Notes: a model not told the origin generated them from the letters alone. A DNA stretch of 64,000 bases from Lachnospiraceae bacterium (GCA_015056905.1 SVFI01000002.1:1-64000), one strand, 5' to 3'; positions 28,582-37,761 are shown, counted from the stretch's first letter. Translations and numbers: made by a program.

Positions 28582-29397
28582 TCAAGCAAAACAGACGACA
28601 ACTTTGTAGTTGCCGTCTGTCATCTGTTCCACCGTAATCGTGTACGTTTTATCTTTTTCAAATACAATGTCGCTGCCTGTCGGAACAAACAGTCCTATCG
28701 TCGCAGAAGAAGTGCTATCTGCAAGCGCTGCCGTGTATAATACGCCGCCCTCCTGTGCCACACCGTCGGAGAGAATCACAACATTCATCTCCTCCTGCGC
28801 TGCCACCGCTTCCTCCGGTTGGTTCTGCGTCACTTCCTTGCCCTCTGTCTCTTCTTCAGGAATTGCCAGTGAATCTTCTGAAGCAATCGTAGTGCCGTCC
28901 GGCGCCTGTGAAGCTACACCTGTAGTATCATTCTCCTGCCCATTCGGCGTCCCTGTCTCATTCTGAGCCACCTCTACCAATTCCGTCACACATTCCTCGG
29001 ACTCAGATTCCGCAACCTCAATTTCCGCAGTATCCCCGACTGCGGACTCCTCCACAGCCGCCTCTTCCATGGTCACGGTACTCTGCTCTGCCGCCACCTC
29101 TATATTTTCAATCGTTGCATCCGTCAAAACCATCGGCGCTGCAGAATCCGTCGCCGCTGCACCTTTCCCTGACGGTTTTACAAGAAGATAAACAGGTACA
29201 ATGATAACAAGCGCAAACAGACATGCTGCCACAGATACAAGCGCCCGATAATGCTGATAACGAATCTGTTTTTTCCTCTTCTTACGTTTCTTTGCAAGTG
29301 CCGATGACGTATCAATCCCCGCCTCAATCCGCGACCATAGGTCGGGTGCCTGTGCATTCAGATACTCTTTATACTCTTCCTCAAACTTCTTACTCAT
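28582..29397 (-). CDS. Probable anti-sigma factor (membrane-anchored)
   Basis: 271 residues; its ATG overlaps the ECF sigma gene by 8 bp. The cytoplasmic part (1-60) holds EYLNAQAPDLWSRIEAGI, typical of sigma-binding anti-sigma starts, then one membrane helix (about 64-84), a long Glu/Ala/Thr-rich extracytoplasmic region (about 90-215) and a small C-terminal beta domain. The last codons overlap a hairpin that may act as terminator. The role is inferred from the operon. Confidence 0.8.
   Translation of the reverse strand: MSKKFEEEYKEYLNAQAPDLWSRIEAGIDTSSALAKKRKKRKKQIRYQHYRALVSVAACLFALVIIVPVYLLVKPSGKGAAATDSAAPMVLTDATIENIEVAAEQSTVTMEEAAVEESAVGDTAEIEVAESESEECVTELVEVAQNETGTPNGQENDTTGVASQAPDGTTIASEDSLAIPEEETEGKEVTQNQPEEAVAAQEEMNVVILSDGVAQEGGVLYTAALADSTSSATIGLFVPTGSDIVFEKDKTYTITVEQMTDGNYKVVVCFA
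28587..28620 (-). terminator. Terminator-like hairpin inside the end of the anti-sigma gene
   Basis: Minus-strand ACAGACGGCAACT / AGTTGTCGTCTGT (13-bp stem with one mismatch) with a four-base loop lies inside the last codons, followed by TTTTGCTTGAAAAAA. The T-run is weak, but the stem position at the end of the ECF/anti-sigma unit suggests termination. Confidence 0.5.
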
Positions 29398-29959
29398 ATC
29401 CACATCTCCTAAGTTTCCTGATTGCATTCTGATAACGCCATGTAATGGTTCCCATCGGTGTATTCAAAAGCTCTGCAATCTCTTTAAACGTCATGTCCGC
29501 CACAACCTTTAAGTTAATGACTTCCCGCTCCTTTTCGTTCAGCATTGCAAGTGCTTCCTGCAACGACAAATCGGAAATCACCTCATCTTCTACCTGGCTT
29601 CCGGTATCTCCCCCATAAATACTCCGGCCATAGCTGTCACCTTCCGCCTGTTCTCCCGCATCTTCCATCCTGTCACTCAAATCTTCTCTTCTGTGTTTGC
29701 GCAGAAAATCAATCGCCATGTTTCTGGCAATTCTTACCATCCACGCGCGATGCCCGTTTCCCGGCTTATAGCTCGCCGCGACATTCCATAGTTTGATAAA
29801 AAAGTCCGCACTGATATCTTCTGCATTTTCTTTATTTTTCAGCACATCAAGCACGACTGCATAAATGTAGCCGATGTATTCTTCATAAATCACCCGTAGG
29901 CCGTCCTTCTCTCCCTGCGCCATCCGGCTGATACATTCTTCAAATTGTACGTCAGTCAC
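29390..29959 (-). CDS. ECF RNA polymerase sigma factor
   Basis: 189 residues. Region 2 includes NKENAEDISADFFIKLW, and region 4 has MTFKEIAELLNTPMGTITWRYQNAIRKL. The length and domain pair are those of ECF sigma factors. It directs a stress or envelope regulon, held in check by the membrane protein encoded next, with which it overlaps by 8 bp. Confidence 0.92.
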   Translation of the reverse strand: MTDVQFEECISRMAQGEKDGLRVIYEEYIGYIYAVVLDVLKNKENAEDISADFFIKLWNVAASYKPGNGHRAWMVRIARNMAIDFLRKHRREDLSDRMEDAGEQAEGDSYGRSIYGGDTGSQVEDEVISDLSLQEALAMLNEKEREVINLKVVADMTFKEIAELLNTPMGTITWRYQNAIRKLRRCGYE

Positions 29960-30037
29960 CGGTCCTGCTCCTTTCTGACATTAAACATACGACTGTGTCA
30001 TCGCATTTTATGGTCAATTTTTATAAAAAAATAAATT

Positions 30038-30877
30038 CTATTCCACCCAAGGATAGTCACCCTCGTAGACTGTGGTTGCAGGCCCTGTCATATAGATTAG
30101 ATTGCTCTCTCTGTCCCACTCAATTTCAATTTCTCCGCCGAGCACTTTGACAAACACATGATTGTCCGTAAATCCATTGAGCACACACGCTACTGCCGTG
30201 GCACAGCAACCGGTACCGCACGCAAGCGTCTCGCCGCTGCCGCGCTCCCACACGCGCATCTCCACATGAGACTCGTCCAGCACTTTGACGAACTCCGTGT
30301 TCGTTCTGTTCGGAAATCTCTCGTGATTCTCAAAATAAGGTCCGATTTCTTCTATTTTCATATCCGCCACGTTATCCATAAAAACAACCGCATGCGGATT
30401 TCCCATGGAAACACAGGTCATGTGATATATCTTTCCGTTTACTTCGATTTTCTCATCAAGTACTCTTGCATTATCCGAAACTACCGGAATCTCAGCTGCA
30501 GTAAGCACCGGCTCACCCATATTGACACGCACTCTGGATACCTTTCCGCCTTCCACCGTCATGTCAAGAAATTTGATTTTTCCAAAACTTTCTACTGACA
30601 CCTTCGACTTATCTATCAGACCATGGTCATACACAAACTTACCGACACAGCGGATTCCGTTACCGCACATCTCTGACCTGCTGCCGTCCGCATTGTACAT
30701 TTCCATCTCAAAATCCGCAATCTTTGAAGGATTAATAAAAATCACCCCGTCGGAACCGATTCCGAAGTGTCTGTCACTTGCAGCAATCACAAGTTCTTTT
30801 TTATTTTTAATGTGCTCCCTGGCACCATCCACATATACATAATCGTTGCCACATCCGTGCATTTTCGTAAATTTCAT
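30038..30877 (-). CDS. dapF: Diaminopimelate epimerase
   Basis: Interconverts LL- and meso-diaminopimelate for lysine and peptidoglycan. 279 residues; ATG preceded by GGAGGAAG. The catalytic thiol pair is intact: Cys71 in MCGNGIRC and Cys220 in GETLACGTGC. The gene has a TATAAT box upstream with a weak -35. It is divergent from the following plus-strand gene. Confidence 0.96.
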   Translation of the reverse strand: MKFTKMHGCGNDYVYVDGAREHIKNKKELVIAASDRHFGIGSDGVIFINPSKIADFEMEMYNADGSRSEMCGNGIRCVGKFVYDHGLIDKSKVSVESFGKIKFLDMTVEGGKVSRVRVNMGEPVLTAAEIPVVSDNARVLDEKIEVNGKIYHMTCVSMGNPHAVVFMDNVADMKIEEIGPYFENHERFPNRTNTEFVKVLDESHVEMRVWERGSGETLACGTGCCATAVACVLNGFTDNHVFVKVLGGEIEIEWDRESNLIYMTGPATTVYEGDYPWVE

Positions 30878-30947
30878 TTCTGCTTCCTCCTTTTTTAACA
30901 GAATCATTATAACACTTCCTTCCGTTTTCGCCACAAAAAAACATGAA

Positions 30948-30976
30948 TTGCAGTTTATTTTTTGCTGTGCTATACT
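30948..30976 (+). promoter_or_regulatory. Promoter of the secreted protein gene at 31028
   Basis: TTGCAG (30948-30953) and TATACT (30971-30976) with a 17-bp spacer; the ATG is 51 bp downstream. Confidence 0.65.
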
Positions 30977-31027
30977 CATGCATGAATATGTGCATTGTAA
31001 AATGCGCACTTGAGGGAGGTTTTAAAA

Positions 31028-31753
31028 ATGAATAAAGTAGTAAAAGGGATTTTGATTGCCGTTTTGGCGTGCGCAGCAATATATTTTGTTCCGCGAATTG
31101 TTCTTTCGACGCTGATTAGCAATTTCCCGGAAAGAAAAACAGTCGTATTTCTCGATGACCATTCTTTAAAAGATGAAAAGACCTACAAAGTAGAAAAAGA
31201 AAATATCGTTGTACACATTCCGACGTATTATAACAACTGTCAGGAAGTCAAAGAATTATCTTCTTTTGTGTGTGATGCACACGTGAAGAACAAGCAGCTT
31301 TTGGTTATTTATCGTCCGTTCGACGACGTCGCAGACAAAATTATGCCGGGTTATTCTAAAGAGTACAGACAGGCTCTTGCAAAATTTGAAAACTCAAGCC
31401 TGCCATTTCCGCTTTCTATTACCCACAAGACTCCGGACGACCTGTTTGAAGTGATGAAAGTTGTTTATAGTGCTGATAAAAATGATTTCAATTTCTGGAA
31501 TCTCAGCGAATCGCTCTATCTCCACCATCTCCTCACTGCCAGAGAGGAAGCGGAAAAAGAGAGCATGATCATCCACGCCTTGTACGAAAGAGACAATATC
31601 CGCGCCATCGTCGCAGAAGATTCGACTTCTCCGGGTACCTACGCTGTGTTGATTGTACCGGATTCTTCTACCGGAAACATCTATGCCATGGTAATTAAAA
31701 CCTCAGACATGGATGATATTACCAAGCTATTGAATACATATGAGTTTAAATAA
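31028..31753 (+). CDS. Membrane-anchored extracytoplasmic protein, unknown
   Basis: 241 residues; ATG 8 bp after GGGAGG. One N-terminal helix (about 4-28) then an extracytoplasmic domain without a motif I recognise. No Cys lipobox. It has its own promoter and terminator and stands alone, divergent from dapF. Confidence 0.75.
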   Translation: MNKVVKGILIAVLACAAIYFVPRIVLSTLISNFPERKTVVFLDDHSLKDEKTYKVEKENIVVHIPTYYNNCQEVKELSSFVCDAHVKNKQLLVIYRPFDDVADKIMPGYSKEYRQALAKFENSSLPFPLSITHKTPDDLFEVMKVVYSADKNDFNFWNLSESLYLHHLLTAREEAEKESMIIHALYERDNIRAIVAEDSTSPGTYAVLIVPDSSTGNIYAMVIKTSDMDDITKLLNTYEFK

Positions 31754-31762
31754 AAAAGAAAG

Positions 31763-31794
31763 GGCATCGCCGGTTGGCGATGCCTGTTTGTTTG
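31763..31794 (+). terminator. Terminator after the gene at 31028
   Basis: Perfect 9-bp stem GGCATCGCC / GGCGATGCC with GGTT loop and a TGTTTGTTT tail. An IS relic begins in the T-run. Confidence 0.85.
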
Positions 31795-31848
31795 GACTGC
31801 GTCGACTTTTTGATATATCTCTGTTAATCCATATGAATACGCTTTCTG

Positions 31849-32106
31849 TTATAAAATAACTCTATGTATTGAAACATATCTCTTTTTACTTCTTCCATTG
31901 TAACATATCTTCGACAATTGATTGTCTCTTTTTATAGTTGCAAAAAAACTTTCTGCACATGAATTATCATAAGGACATCCCGGTCTGCTCATACTGGCTA
32001 ATATCCCATTCTCTTCCAACATCTGACGATAGCCTTTACCGGCATACTGACAACCTCTGCCACTATGGAATATCAGCCCATATTTTAATCCGTTTCTTGC
32101 TATCAC
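31849..32106 (-). pseudogene. IS3 transposase orfB fragment (integrase core)
   Basis: The 85-codon open piece includes GLIFHSGRGCQYAGKGYRQM and PYDNSCAESFFATIKRD, parts of the IS3-family DDE catalytic domain: the second Asp region and the Glu-containing AESFF. The first Asp region and N-terminus are missing or frameshifted. Upstream sequence to about 32330 still encodes broken orfB start pieces such as NYYRWKRQRDKGIVKRKQEL. Confidence 0.85.
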
Positions 32107-32325
32107 ATTAGCTAATGCTCTTTTTCTATATTTTTAATTTCATACAGTTCCTGTTTTCTCTTTACAATCCCTTTATCCCGTTGTCTTTTCCACCGATAAT
32201 AGTTAGGGGTTTCAGCTCTAAAGCTTTGCACATCTTTTACACTTTGAATATAGAGCCGTTTGTTTCAATAGCTTCACATTTCATACGTGTGGTTGTATAA
32301 AAATTTGTAGGGATTTTTTTGAATT

Positions 32326-32645
32326 TCAACATTTATCCTTTCTTCTTCGACTCCTTTTTTGGGGGCTCTATTTCTTTATCTTTCTCTTTTAATTGTTTCT
32401 CTAATTCACAGATTCTTTGACACAACTCCATATCATCTTTGGACGGTCTCGTCTTAATACCTTTTCCCTCTGCACGCGTCGGCATTCCATATTTTCAACA
32501 ATAATCACGTCCACATCGACAAACGATATTCGTATCTATCCCCATCTCCTCCGCCACACTGGTAGCTGACTTCCACTTTCTAAAATGTAGAATACTATCT
32601 GTTCTCTGTTGTGAATACTTAGAATTGTTACTCGGCAAAGTTGTC
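32326..32645 (-). pseudogene. IS3 transposase orfA remnant
   Basis: Translation on the minus strand gives VAEEMGIDTNIVCRCGRDY from an HTH-like start with SKYSQQRTDS, then after a frameshift KGIKTRPSKDDMELCQRI and CELEKQLKEKDKEIE, the leucine-zipper part of IS3 orfA. There is at least one frameshift and a stop, so the gene is dead. Confidence 0.75.
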
Positions 32646-32811
32646 CTCTCTTTCTATGCATATGATACCACCGTTTTCCCTATCACTTTTTCAGCGCAGT
32701 CCACATTGGGCTGAATTGTCAAGGGGAGTTTTTGCTATATCCTCCGCTCTTGTTTGTAGTCTCCTCTACGCCTGCACGCATTCTACTTCGCTCTTTCTCA
32801 TACTTTTCCGC

Positions 32812-32980
32812 GGGGTATGGCCGGCTTTTTCCTATCTGTAATACCCCGCTCGCTACTATTTTCAGCGGTTTTTGGCAGTTTTTCCCACTGCCGGGGTATA
32901 GGCAGGAGAAATCTGAACACTACTGCCCCGTTTTTTCAAAAACAGGGTACCGGAAGGCAAACATGGCTCTCAATACCCTC
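32812..32980. repeat. GGGGTAT repeat cluster, copy 2
   Basis: After the IS relic the sequence has CGGGGTAT...ATACCCCG (32812-32846), 43 bp later CGGGGTATAGGC, then CAGGGTACCGG and AATACCCTCCGGGG. The order and spacing resemble the cluster at 12245-12418 read on the minus strand. No ORF with support lies here. Confidence 0.45.
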
Positions 32981-32981
32981 C

Positions 32982-33271
32982 GGGGCATGAGCCCCTCTGA
33001 AAAGGAATCCACCTCCGGGGAATCACCTTCCTTCCACATCAAAAACACCTTGACAAGTTATCCTAAAAGCACTAAACTAATCCCACGCAGAAAATTTCAA
33101 TTTATTTCAAATCTTCTGCTCTACTGCTCTATCTTGACCGTTCGGTCAGATTTTCCAATTATTCACTAATTTTAAATTTTGGTAAAAAGTGACATAGTCA
33201 TTGTCTTTTTGGAGTGCTATACTCTATCTAAACATAAAGTCTGTGCCCTTTTTTACCGAAAGGAAGGAGTC
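32982..33271. other. Gene-free stretch upstream of the Rpn nuclease gene
   Basis: It starts with a GGGGCATGAGCCCC hairpin and has no coding sequence I can support. It holds the inverted repeat TTGACC-GTTC-GGTCAG (33134-33149), which looks like a TetR-type operator or a -35 region, and a TATACT (33219-33224) with TAGTCA 17 bp before it that could serve the nuclease gene. Confidence 0.4.
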
Positions 33272-33274
33272 TTT

Positions 33275-34195
33275 ATGAATCGCAACCAAAAACAGAAACC
33301 ATTACATGAACTGACACTCTTAGACCGTTTTTTATTTGCGGAAGTGATGGACGACCCGGAGAATATGGAGATTTTGCTCGAAATTCTCCTTGAAAAAAAT
33401 GTCCGACTTGAGTTCCCAACCCAGACAGAAAAAGAACTGCGGCGCTCTTCTTTGAAGCGCTTTGCAAGGATCGATGTGTGGGCGGAGGATGAGAATCACG
33501 CGATCTATGATACGGAAGTCCAAAGGAGCAATCCAAGCAATCTGGTAAAACGCTCCCGCTACTATCAGGGCATGATTGACAGTAATCTTTTAAAACCGGG
33601 AGATACGGATTTTAACAAATTGAATCCCGTCTATATCATTGTGATTGCCCCGTTTGATTTGTTCGGATATGGATTGTACCGTTACACATTCCACGGACAG
33701 TGTGATGAAATTCCGGAATTGAAGCTGAATGATGATGCCACCCGGATTTTCTTAAACACTCGTGGCACGAGAGACGATTTTGTCACCCCGGAACTCATAG
33801 AATTGCTCCACTACATCGAGCATACCAATGAGTCTAATGCGGCATCGGGAAGTGTGCGACTTCGCAGATTACAGGACAATGTCAGGAGTATTCAGGAAAA
33901 CGCGGAAGTAGGTGTGAAATATATGCAGTTATGGGAAGAATTTGCAATGGAACGCGCAGAAGCAAGGGCAGAAGGTCGTTCAGTCGGTCTTGCGGAAGGA
34001 CGCGCGGAGGGCCTTGTCGAAGGGCGCGCGGAGGGCCTTAAACTATCGCTTCAATCATTCCTCAACGAGCTTGGCACAATACCTGAGGACTTGCAACAAA
34101 AAATCGAATCCGAGACAGAGACAGATACGTTACAGACATGGCTAAAAATTGCTTTCAAATCAAAGTCTGTTTCAGATTTCACCAAGCAGCTATAG
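33275..34195 (+). CDS. Rpn-family PD-(D/E)XK nuclease (transposase-like)
   Basis: 306 residues; ATG after AGGAAGGAG. The nuclease core shows RIDVWA with Asp67 and the EVQ triad Glu81-Gln83 (YDTEVQRSN), as in Rpn/PD-(D/E)XK transposase-like proteins (PF12784 type). The C-terminal region has tandem EGRAEGL heptads (about 225-250), likely coiled coil, then a short helical tail. Rpn proteins promote RecA-independent recombination in Escherichia coli; here the role is inferred. It sits between an IS3 relic and a dispersed repeat. Confidence 0.85.
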   Translation: MNRNQKQKPLHELTLLDRFLFAEVMDDPENMEILLEILLEKNVRLEFPTQTEKELRRSSLKRFARIDVWAEDENHAIYDTEVQRSNPSNLVKRSRYYQGMIDSNLLKPGDTDFNKLNPVYIIVIAPFDLFGYGLYRYTFHGQCDEIPELKLNDDATRIFLNTRGTRDDFVTPELIELLHYIEHTNESNAASGSVRLRRLQDNVRSIQENAEVGVKYMQLWEEFAMERAEARAEGRSVGLAEGRAEGLVEGRAEGLKLSLQSFLNELGTIPEDLQQKIESETETDTLQTWLKIAFKSKSVSDFTKQL

Positions 34196-34202
34196 CATAA
34201 TT

Positions 34203-34368
34203 ATTCCGACGAAATATTACTTTCTGTACAATAGTCGGGTAGATTCTGAGTATCTTTTCCTACTATTTTTAACTTTTAGCTCCCAGGTCGGAATTATTTT
34301 CCATAACCACCCGACAAAAGGAAAGAAGTGGAAATTAAGTAGGGAATCCCCTGTAATATTAGGAAAAC
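34203..34368. repeat. Dispersed GTCGGG palindromic repeat, copy A
   Basis: Starts 7 bp after the Rpn nuclease stop. Its first 99 bp match copy B at 48926 in 92 of 99 positions, and its last ~60 bp match the end of copy B. An outer stem ATTCCGAC / GTCGGAAT (34203-34210 with 34287-34294) encloses AATAGTCGGG with the degraded arm TCCTACTATT. Non-coding. Confidence 0.85.
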
Positions 34369-34436
34369 CCCTTTTCCTATCATATTTCCCCCACAACCTT
34401 CATATGTTATACAAATGTTTTTACAAGGAGCCTGTT

Positions 34437-34922
34437 ATGCACTCCAAAACAAAGATTATCGTACTTCATATGAAAGAGCTGGTCTATACGGGAATCTTCC
34501 TTTTTCTCGGGATTTTGTTTCTTGTCCTGATCATTCTTATGTTTTCCTCTGAAAATAAAACTGCGTCTCCGGATGATTCCGCCGAAATGACAGCCTATAT
34601 ACCGGGTGTGTATACAACTACGCTCCTGCTCGGTCAGAGCAGCGTTGAACTTGAAATCGTACTGGATGAAGATAACATCAATTCCATCCGCCTGGTTCAG
34701 CTCGACGAAGCTGTGACCACGATGTATCCTCTGATTGAACCGTCGCTGGAATCGATTGTGACTCAGATATATGATTCCCAGTCTCTTGACAATATCACAT
34801 TCTCCGATGACAACCGCTATACAAGCAGCGTTCTTTTAGAAGCCATCCGCACGACGATAGAAAAAGCCGTTCCGGTGCAAAACGCATCCGAAACGGCCGT
34901 AACAACTGAAACCATTGATTAA
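34437..34922 (+). CDS. Small membrane protein with FMN-binding-like domain
   Basis: 161 residues; ATG 6 bp after AAGGAG. One helix at about 17-40, then a domain PGVYTTTLLLGQSSVELEIV followed by an RYTSSVLLEAI end that resembles the FMN-binding domain pattern, but the usual SGAT attachment residues read SDDNR, so covalent FMN attachment is unlikely. It converges with nadE. Function unknown. Confidence 0.65.
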   Translation: MHSKTKIIVLHMKELVYTGIFLFLGILFLVLIILMFSSENKTASPDDSAEMTAYIPGVYTTTLLLGQSSVELEIVLDEDNINSIRLVQLDEAVTTMYPLIEPSLESIVTQIYDSQSLDNITFSDDNRYTSSVLLEAIRTTIEKAVPVQNASETAVTTETID

Positions 34923-34933
34923 GTTTTCGCTAT

Positions 34934-36844
34934 TTACATATCAGAAAGTGTCTCGAGCCAGATTCTTGCGGATGCATCGGATGGCATTCGCAAATCTCCT
35001 CTCGGGGAAACACCGACGCTTCCGACCTTCGGTCCGTCCGGAAGACAGGAGCGCTTAAACTGCTGTGAGAAAAATCTCTTATAAAATGTTTTGAGCCATT
35101 TTAGGATTACTTCACCGTCATATTCTCCCGAGAATGCAAGCGTTGCCAGGCGATAAATTTTATCCGGCGCAAATCCGTAGCGGAGCATATGGTACAAAAA
35201 GAAATCATGAAGCTCATACGGTCCGACCAAGTCTTCCGTCTTCTGCGCAATCTCTCCGTCCTTCGGCGGAAGAAGTTCCGGGCTGACAGGGGTATCAAGC
35301 ACATCGAGGAGTACTCCCGCGAGCACTTCATCCCCGCACGTATCTGCATAATGTCTGACGAGATGACGGACAAGCGTTTTCGGGACATCTCCGTTGACAC
35401 CGTACATCGACATATGGTCACCATTGTAGGTCGCCCACCCGAGTACGAGTTCAGAAAGGTCTCCCGTGCCGATGACAATCGCTCCCTGCTGATTGGCAAT
35501 GTCCATCAGCACCTGCGTCCTCTCTCTTGCCTGCGCATTTTCGTACGTCACATCATGACAATTTTCATCCTGACCGATATCCTCAAAATGCTGTCTGACA
35601 GACTTCTTAATATCCACTTCCAGAAGCGTTGCCCCAAGTGTGCGCGACAGTTTACATGCATTGTCATACGTCCGATCCGTCGTTCCAAAGCAAGGCATCG
35701 TAACCGCCGTCATATCTTCACGCTTCGTCCCGAGCATATCAAAAGCCTTTGCCACAACAAGCAATGCCAGCGTGGAATCAAGTCCGCCCGAAATACCGAT
35801 GACCGCTTTCTTTGCACCGATGTGCTCCAGCCTCTTCCTAAGACCGTTTGCCTGAATCATGAGAATCTCTTCGCAGCGCTGTGCGCGCTCCGCCGCATCC
35901 TCCGGAACAAATACAAGACGGCGCGGAATCTGCACAAGCTCCGTCTCCTGCATCACAAGAGCTACCGGAATCGTCATATAAGCATCCTTATCCCCCTGTG
36001 CAAAGGTTGTGTTTCTGCGTCTTTCCGAACAAATTTTGTGTATGTCAAGGTCCGCATAAACGGCCCCATTTTCAAATACCTTCGTCTGCGCAAGCAGTTT
36101 ACCGCATTCAGCAATGAGGTTGTGTCCACCAAATACGATATCCTGTGTGGACTCTCCTTCTCCCGCGCTTGCAAAGACGTATCCGCATATCTGTTTTCCG
36201 CTCGCCGCACGCACTAAAAGTCTGCGGTAGTCCGCTTTGCCGACCGCCTCGCTCGAAGCCGCAAGATTGACAATCACGCTCGCTCCCGCCGCTGCATGCG
36301 ACGCAGACACCGTATCGGAAACCCACAAATCTTCGCAGACTTCCGCTGCTACCTTCAGACCTGCGATAGCATCTGACTCAAACAGAAGATTTGCACCAAA
36401 CGGTACCTCTTCCCCATCAAACTCTACCACCTCCGGTTGCGTGTTTCCCGATGCAAAATAACGCCTCTCACCGAACTCTCCGTGGGAAGGAATGTTCACC
36501 TTCGGCACAAAACCGACAAGTTCTCCGCAGTTTATGACTGCAGCGACATTGTAAAGTCTTCCGCTCACCTCATACGGAAGTCCGACAAAAATCAGCGCAT
36601 CGATTCCGTCGCTGTATTCTACAATTTGGCCAAGTCCCGCTTTCGCCGCCGCAAGAAGTGTCTCCTGTAAAAATAAATCCTGACATGTATATCCGGTCAG
36701 ACAAAGTTCCGGAAACACAATGATTTTTGCTCCATTGTTCTCCGCCTCATCGATTCCTTTGCAAATCTGCTTTGCATTATAAAACACGTCTCCCACTTTA
36801 ATTTCCGGTGTAACTGCCGCCACTTTTATGAAACCATGCTGCAT
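34934..36844 (-). CDS. nadE: Glutamine-hydrolysing NAD+ synthetase
   Basis: 636 residues in two domains. The nitrilase-type glutaminase carries the triad Glu46 (FPELCLTG), Lys115 (VPKVNIPSHGEF) and Cys170 (AEVCEDLW). The synthetase domain has the pyrophosphatase loop GISGGLDSTLAL (about 349-360). It amidates deamido-NAD using glutamine nitrogen. ATG preceded by AGGAGG; starts 11 bp after the hslO stop. Last gene of a run hisC-...-nadE. Confidence 0.96.
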   Translation of the reverse strand: MQHGFIKVAAVTPEIKVGDVFYNAKQICKGIDEAENNGAKIIVFPELCLTGYTCQDLFLQETLLAAAKAGLGQIVEYSDGIDALIFVGLPYEVSGRLYNVAAVINCGELVGFVPKVNIPSHGEFGERRYFASGNTQPEVVEFDGEEVPFGANLLFESDAIAGLKVAAEVCEDLWVSDTVSASHAAAGASVIVNLAASSEAVGKADYRRLLVRAASGKQICGYVFASAGEGESTQDIVFGGHNLIAECGKLLAQTKVFENGAVYADLDIHKICSERRRNTTFAQGDKDAYMTIPVALVMQETELVQIPRRLVFVPEDAAERAQRCEEILMIQANGLRKRLEHIGAKKAVIGISGGLDSTLALLVVAKAFDMLGTKREDMTAVTMPCFGTTDRTYDNACKLSRTLGATLLEVDIKKSVRQHFEDIGQDENCHDVTYENAQARERTQVLMDIANQQGAIVIGTGDLSELVLGWATYNGDHMSMYGVNGDVPKTLVRHLVRHYADTCGDEVLAGVLLDVLDTPVSPELLPPKDGEIAQKTEDLVGPYELHDFFLYHMLRYGFAPDKIYRLATLAFSGEYDGEVILKWLKTFYKRFFSQQFKRSCLPDGPKVGSVGVSPRGDLRMPSDASARIWLETLSDM

Positions 36845-36855
36845 GGTTCATCCTC

Positions 36856-37737
36856 CTATCTTTTGCACTGCTTAAGCAATGCCTTAAGTTCCTCTACGGA
36901 AAATGTATAGTTTGTATTACAGAAATGACAGTTGACTTCAATCTCTTTTCCGTCATCAATCATCTCCTGAATATCCTTCGCACCGATGGAAATAATCGCC
37001 TTTTCGATCCTGTGCTTATCGCAGTTGCACGCAAACCGCGTCGGAAGCGTATCGACGATCTCCATGTCCAGTCCGTCAAAAAGCGTCTCCAGAATCTGCT
37101 CCGGCGATTTTCCTGCATCAAGCATGGACGTCACACTGCTGACGCCCGCCAGATTTTCTTCGAGCTTTGCAATCACTTTTTCTTCCGCAAACGGCATAAG
37201 CTGCACGATAAATCCGCCCGCCTGCTTTACCGTATTGTCTTTTTCCATCAAAACACCGAGCCCGACGCTCGAAGGAACCTGCTCCGAGGTTGCAAAATAG
37301 TACGTCAAATCTTCCGCAATCTCACCTGTCTGTAATACAGTTTGTCCGCAATACGGCTCTTTCAATCCCAAATCTTTGATGACATTTAAAATACCAAGTC
37401 CGAGTGCTCCGCCCACATCAAGCTTTCCCTGCGCGTTCGGTGGCAACATGACATCCGGGACTATCGCATAGCCCTTGACATTTGCCTGTGCATCCGCTGT
37501 CACCGTCAGCCCTTGTACCGGACCGCTTGCGTTAATCTGAAGCGTCAGCAAATCACTCTCGGACTTTAGCATACTTCCCATCATGGCACCCGCGCTCAGC
37601 AATCTCCCGAGTGCTGCCGTCACGACCGGTGATGTCTGATGTGCCCTTCTCGCTGTCTCCACTATTTCTTTTGACGTGATGGCAAATGCACGAATCTGCG
37701 CGTTTGCAGCCGTCGCCCTCACAATATAATCTGACAT
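36856..37737 (-). CDS. hslO: Redox-regulated chaperone Hsp33
   Basis: 293 residues; the ATG with AGAGG at a suitable distance was chosen over one 6 bp earlier. The C-terminal zinc switch holds CNC and CHFC (about 233-270). The N-terminal part starts DYIVRATAANAQIRAF as in the family. Oxidation releases zinc and activates holdase function in the cytosol. It lies between a methyltransferase gene and nadE, probably in one transcript. Confidence 0.94.
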   Translation of the reverse strand: MSDYIVRATAANAQIRAFAITSKEIVETARRAHQTSPVVTAALGRLLSAGAMMGSMLKSESDLLTLQINASGPVQGLTVTADAQANVKGYAIVPDVMLPPNAQGKLDVGGALGLGILNVIKDLGLKEPYCGQTVLQTGEIAEDLTYYFATSEQVPSSVGLGVLMEKDNTVKQAGGFIVQLMPFAEEKVIAKLEENLAGVSSVTSMLDAGKSPEQILETLFDGLDMEIVDTLPTRFACNCDKHRIEKAIISIGAKDIQEMIDDGKEIEVNCHFCNTNYTFSVEELKALLKQCKR

Positions 37738-37761
37738 AATCATTTCCTCTTTCTCTTCGAT

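Larger units (their letters stand above)
31793..32703 (-). mobile_element. Decayed IS3-family insertion sequence
   Basis: Both ends remain: TGGACTGCG at 31793 on the plus strand and the same nonamer inward on the minus strand ending at 32703, with further partial identity over about 23 bp. The inside carries remains of orfA and orfB on the minus strand with several frameshifts and stops and a central deletion, leaving about 0.9 kb instead of the usual 1.2-1.5 kb. No matching target duplication is evident. It is not active by itself. Confidence 0.85.

Noticed and set aside
28610-28966. Long plus-strand frames opposite the anti-sigma gene
   Set aside because: They arise from codon bias of the real gene on the other strand and lack ribosome binding sites.
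32982-33271. TetR-controlled operon from TTGACC-GTTC-GGTCAG
   Set aside because: No TetR gene is nearby and the inverted repeat is only 5-6 bp per arm; kept only as a note in the non-coding stretch.
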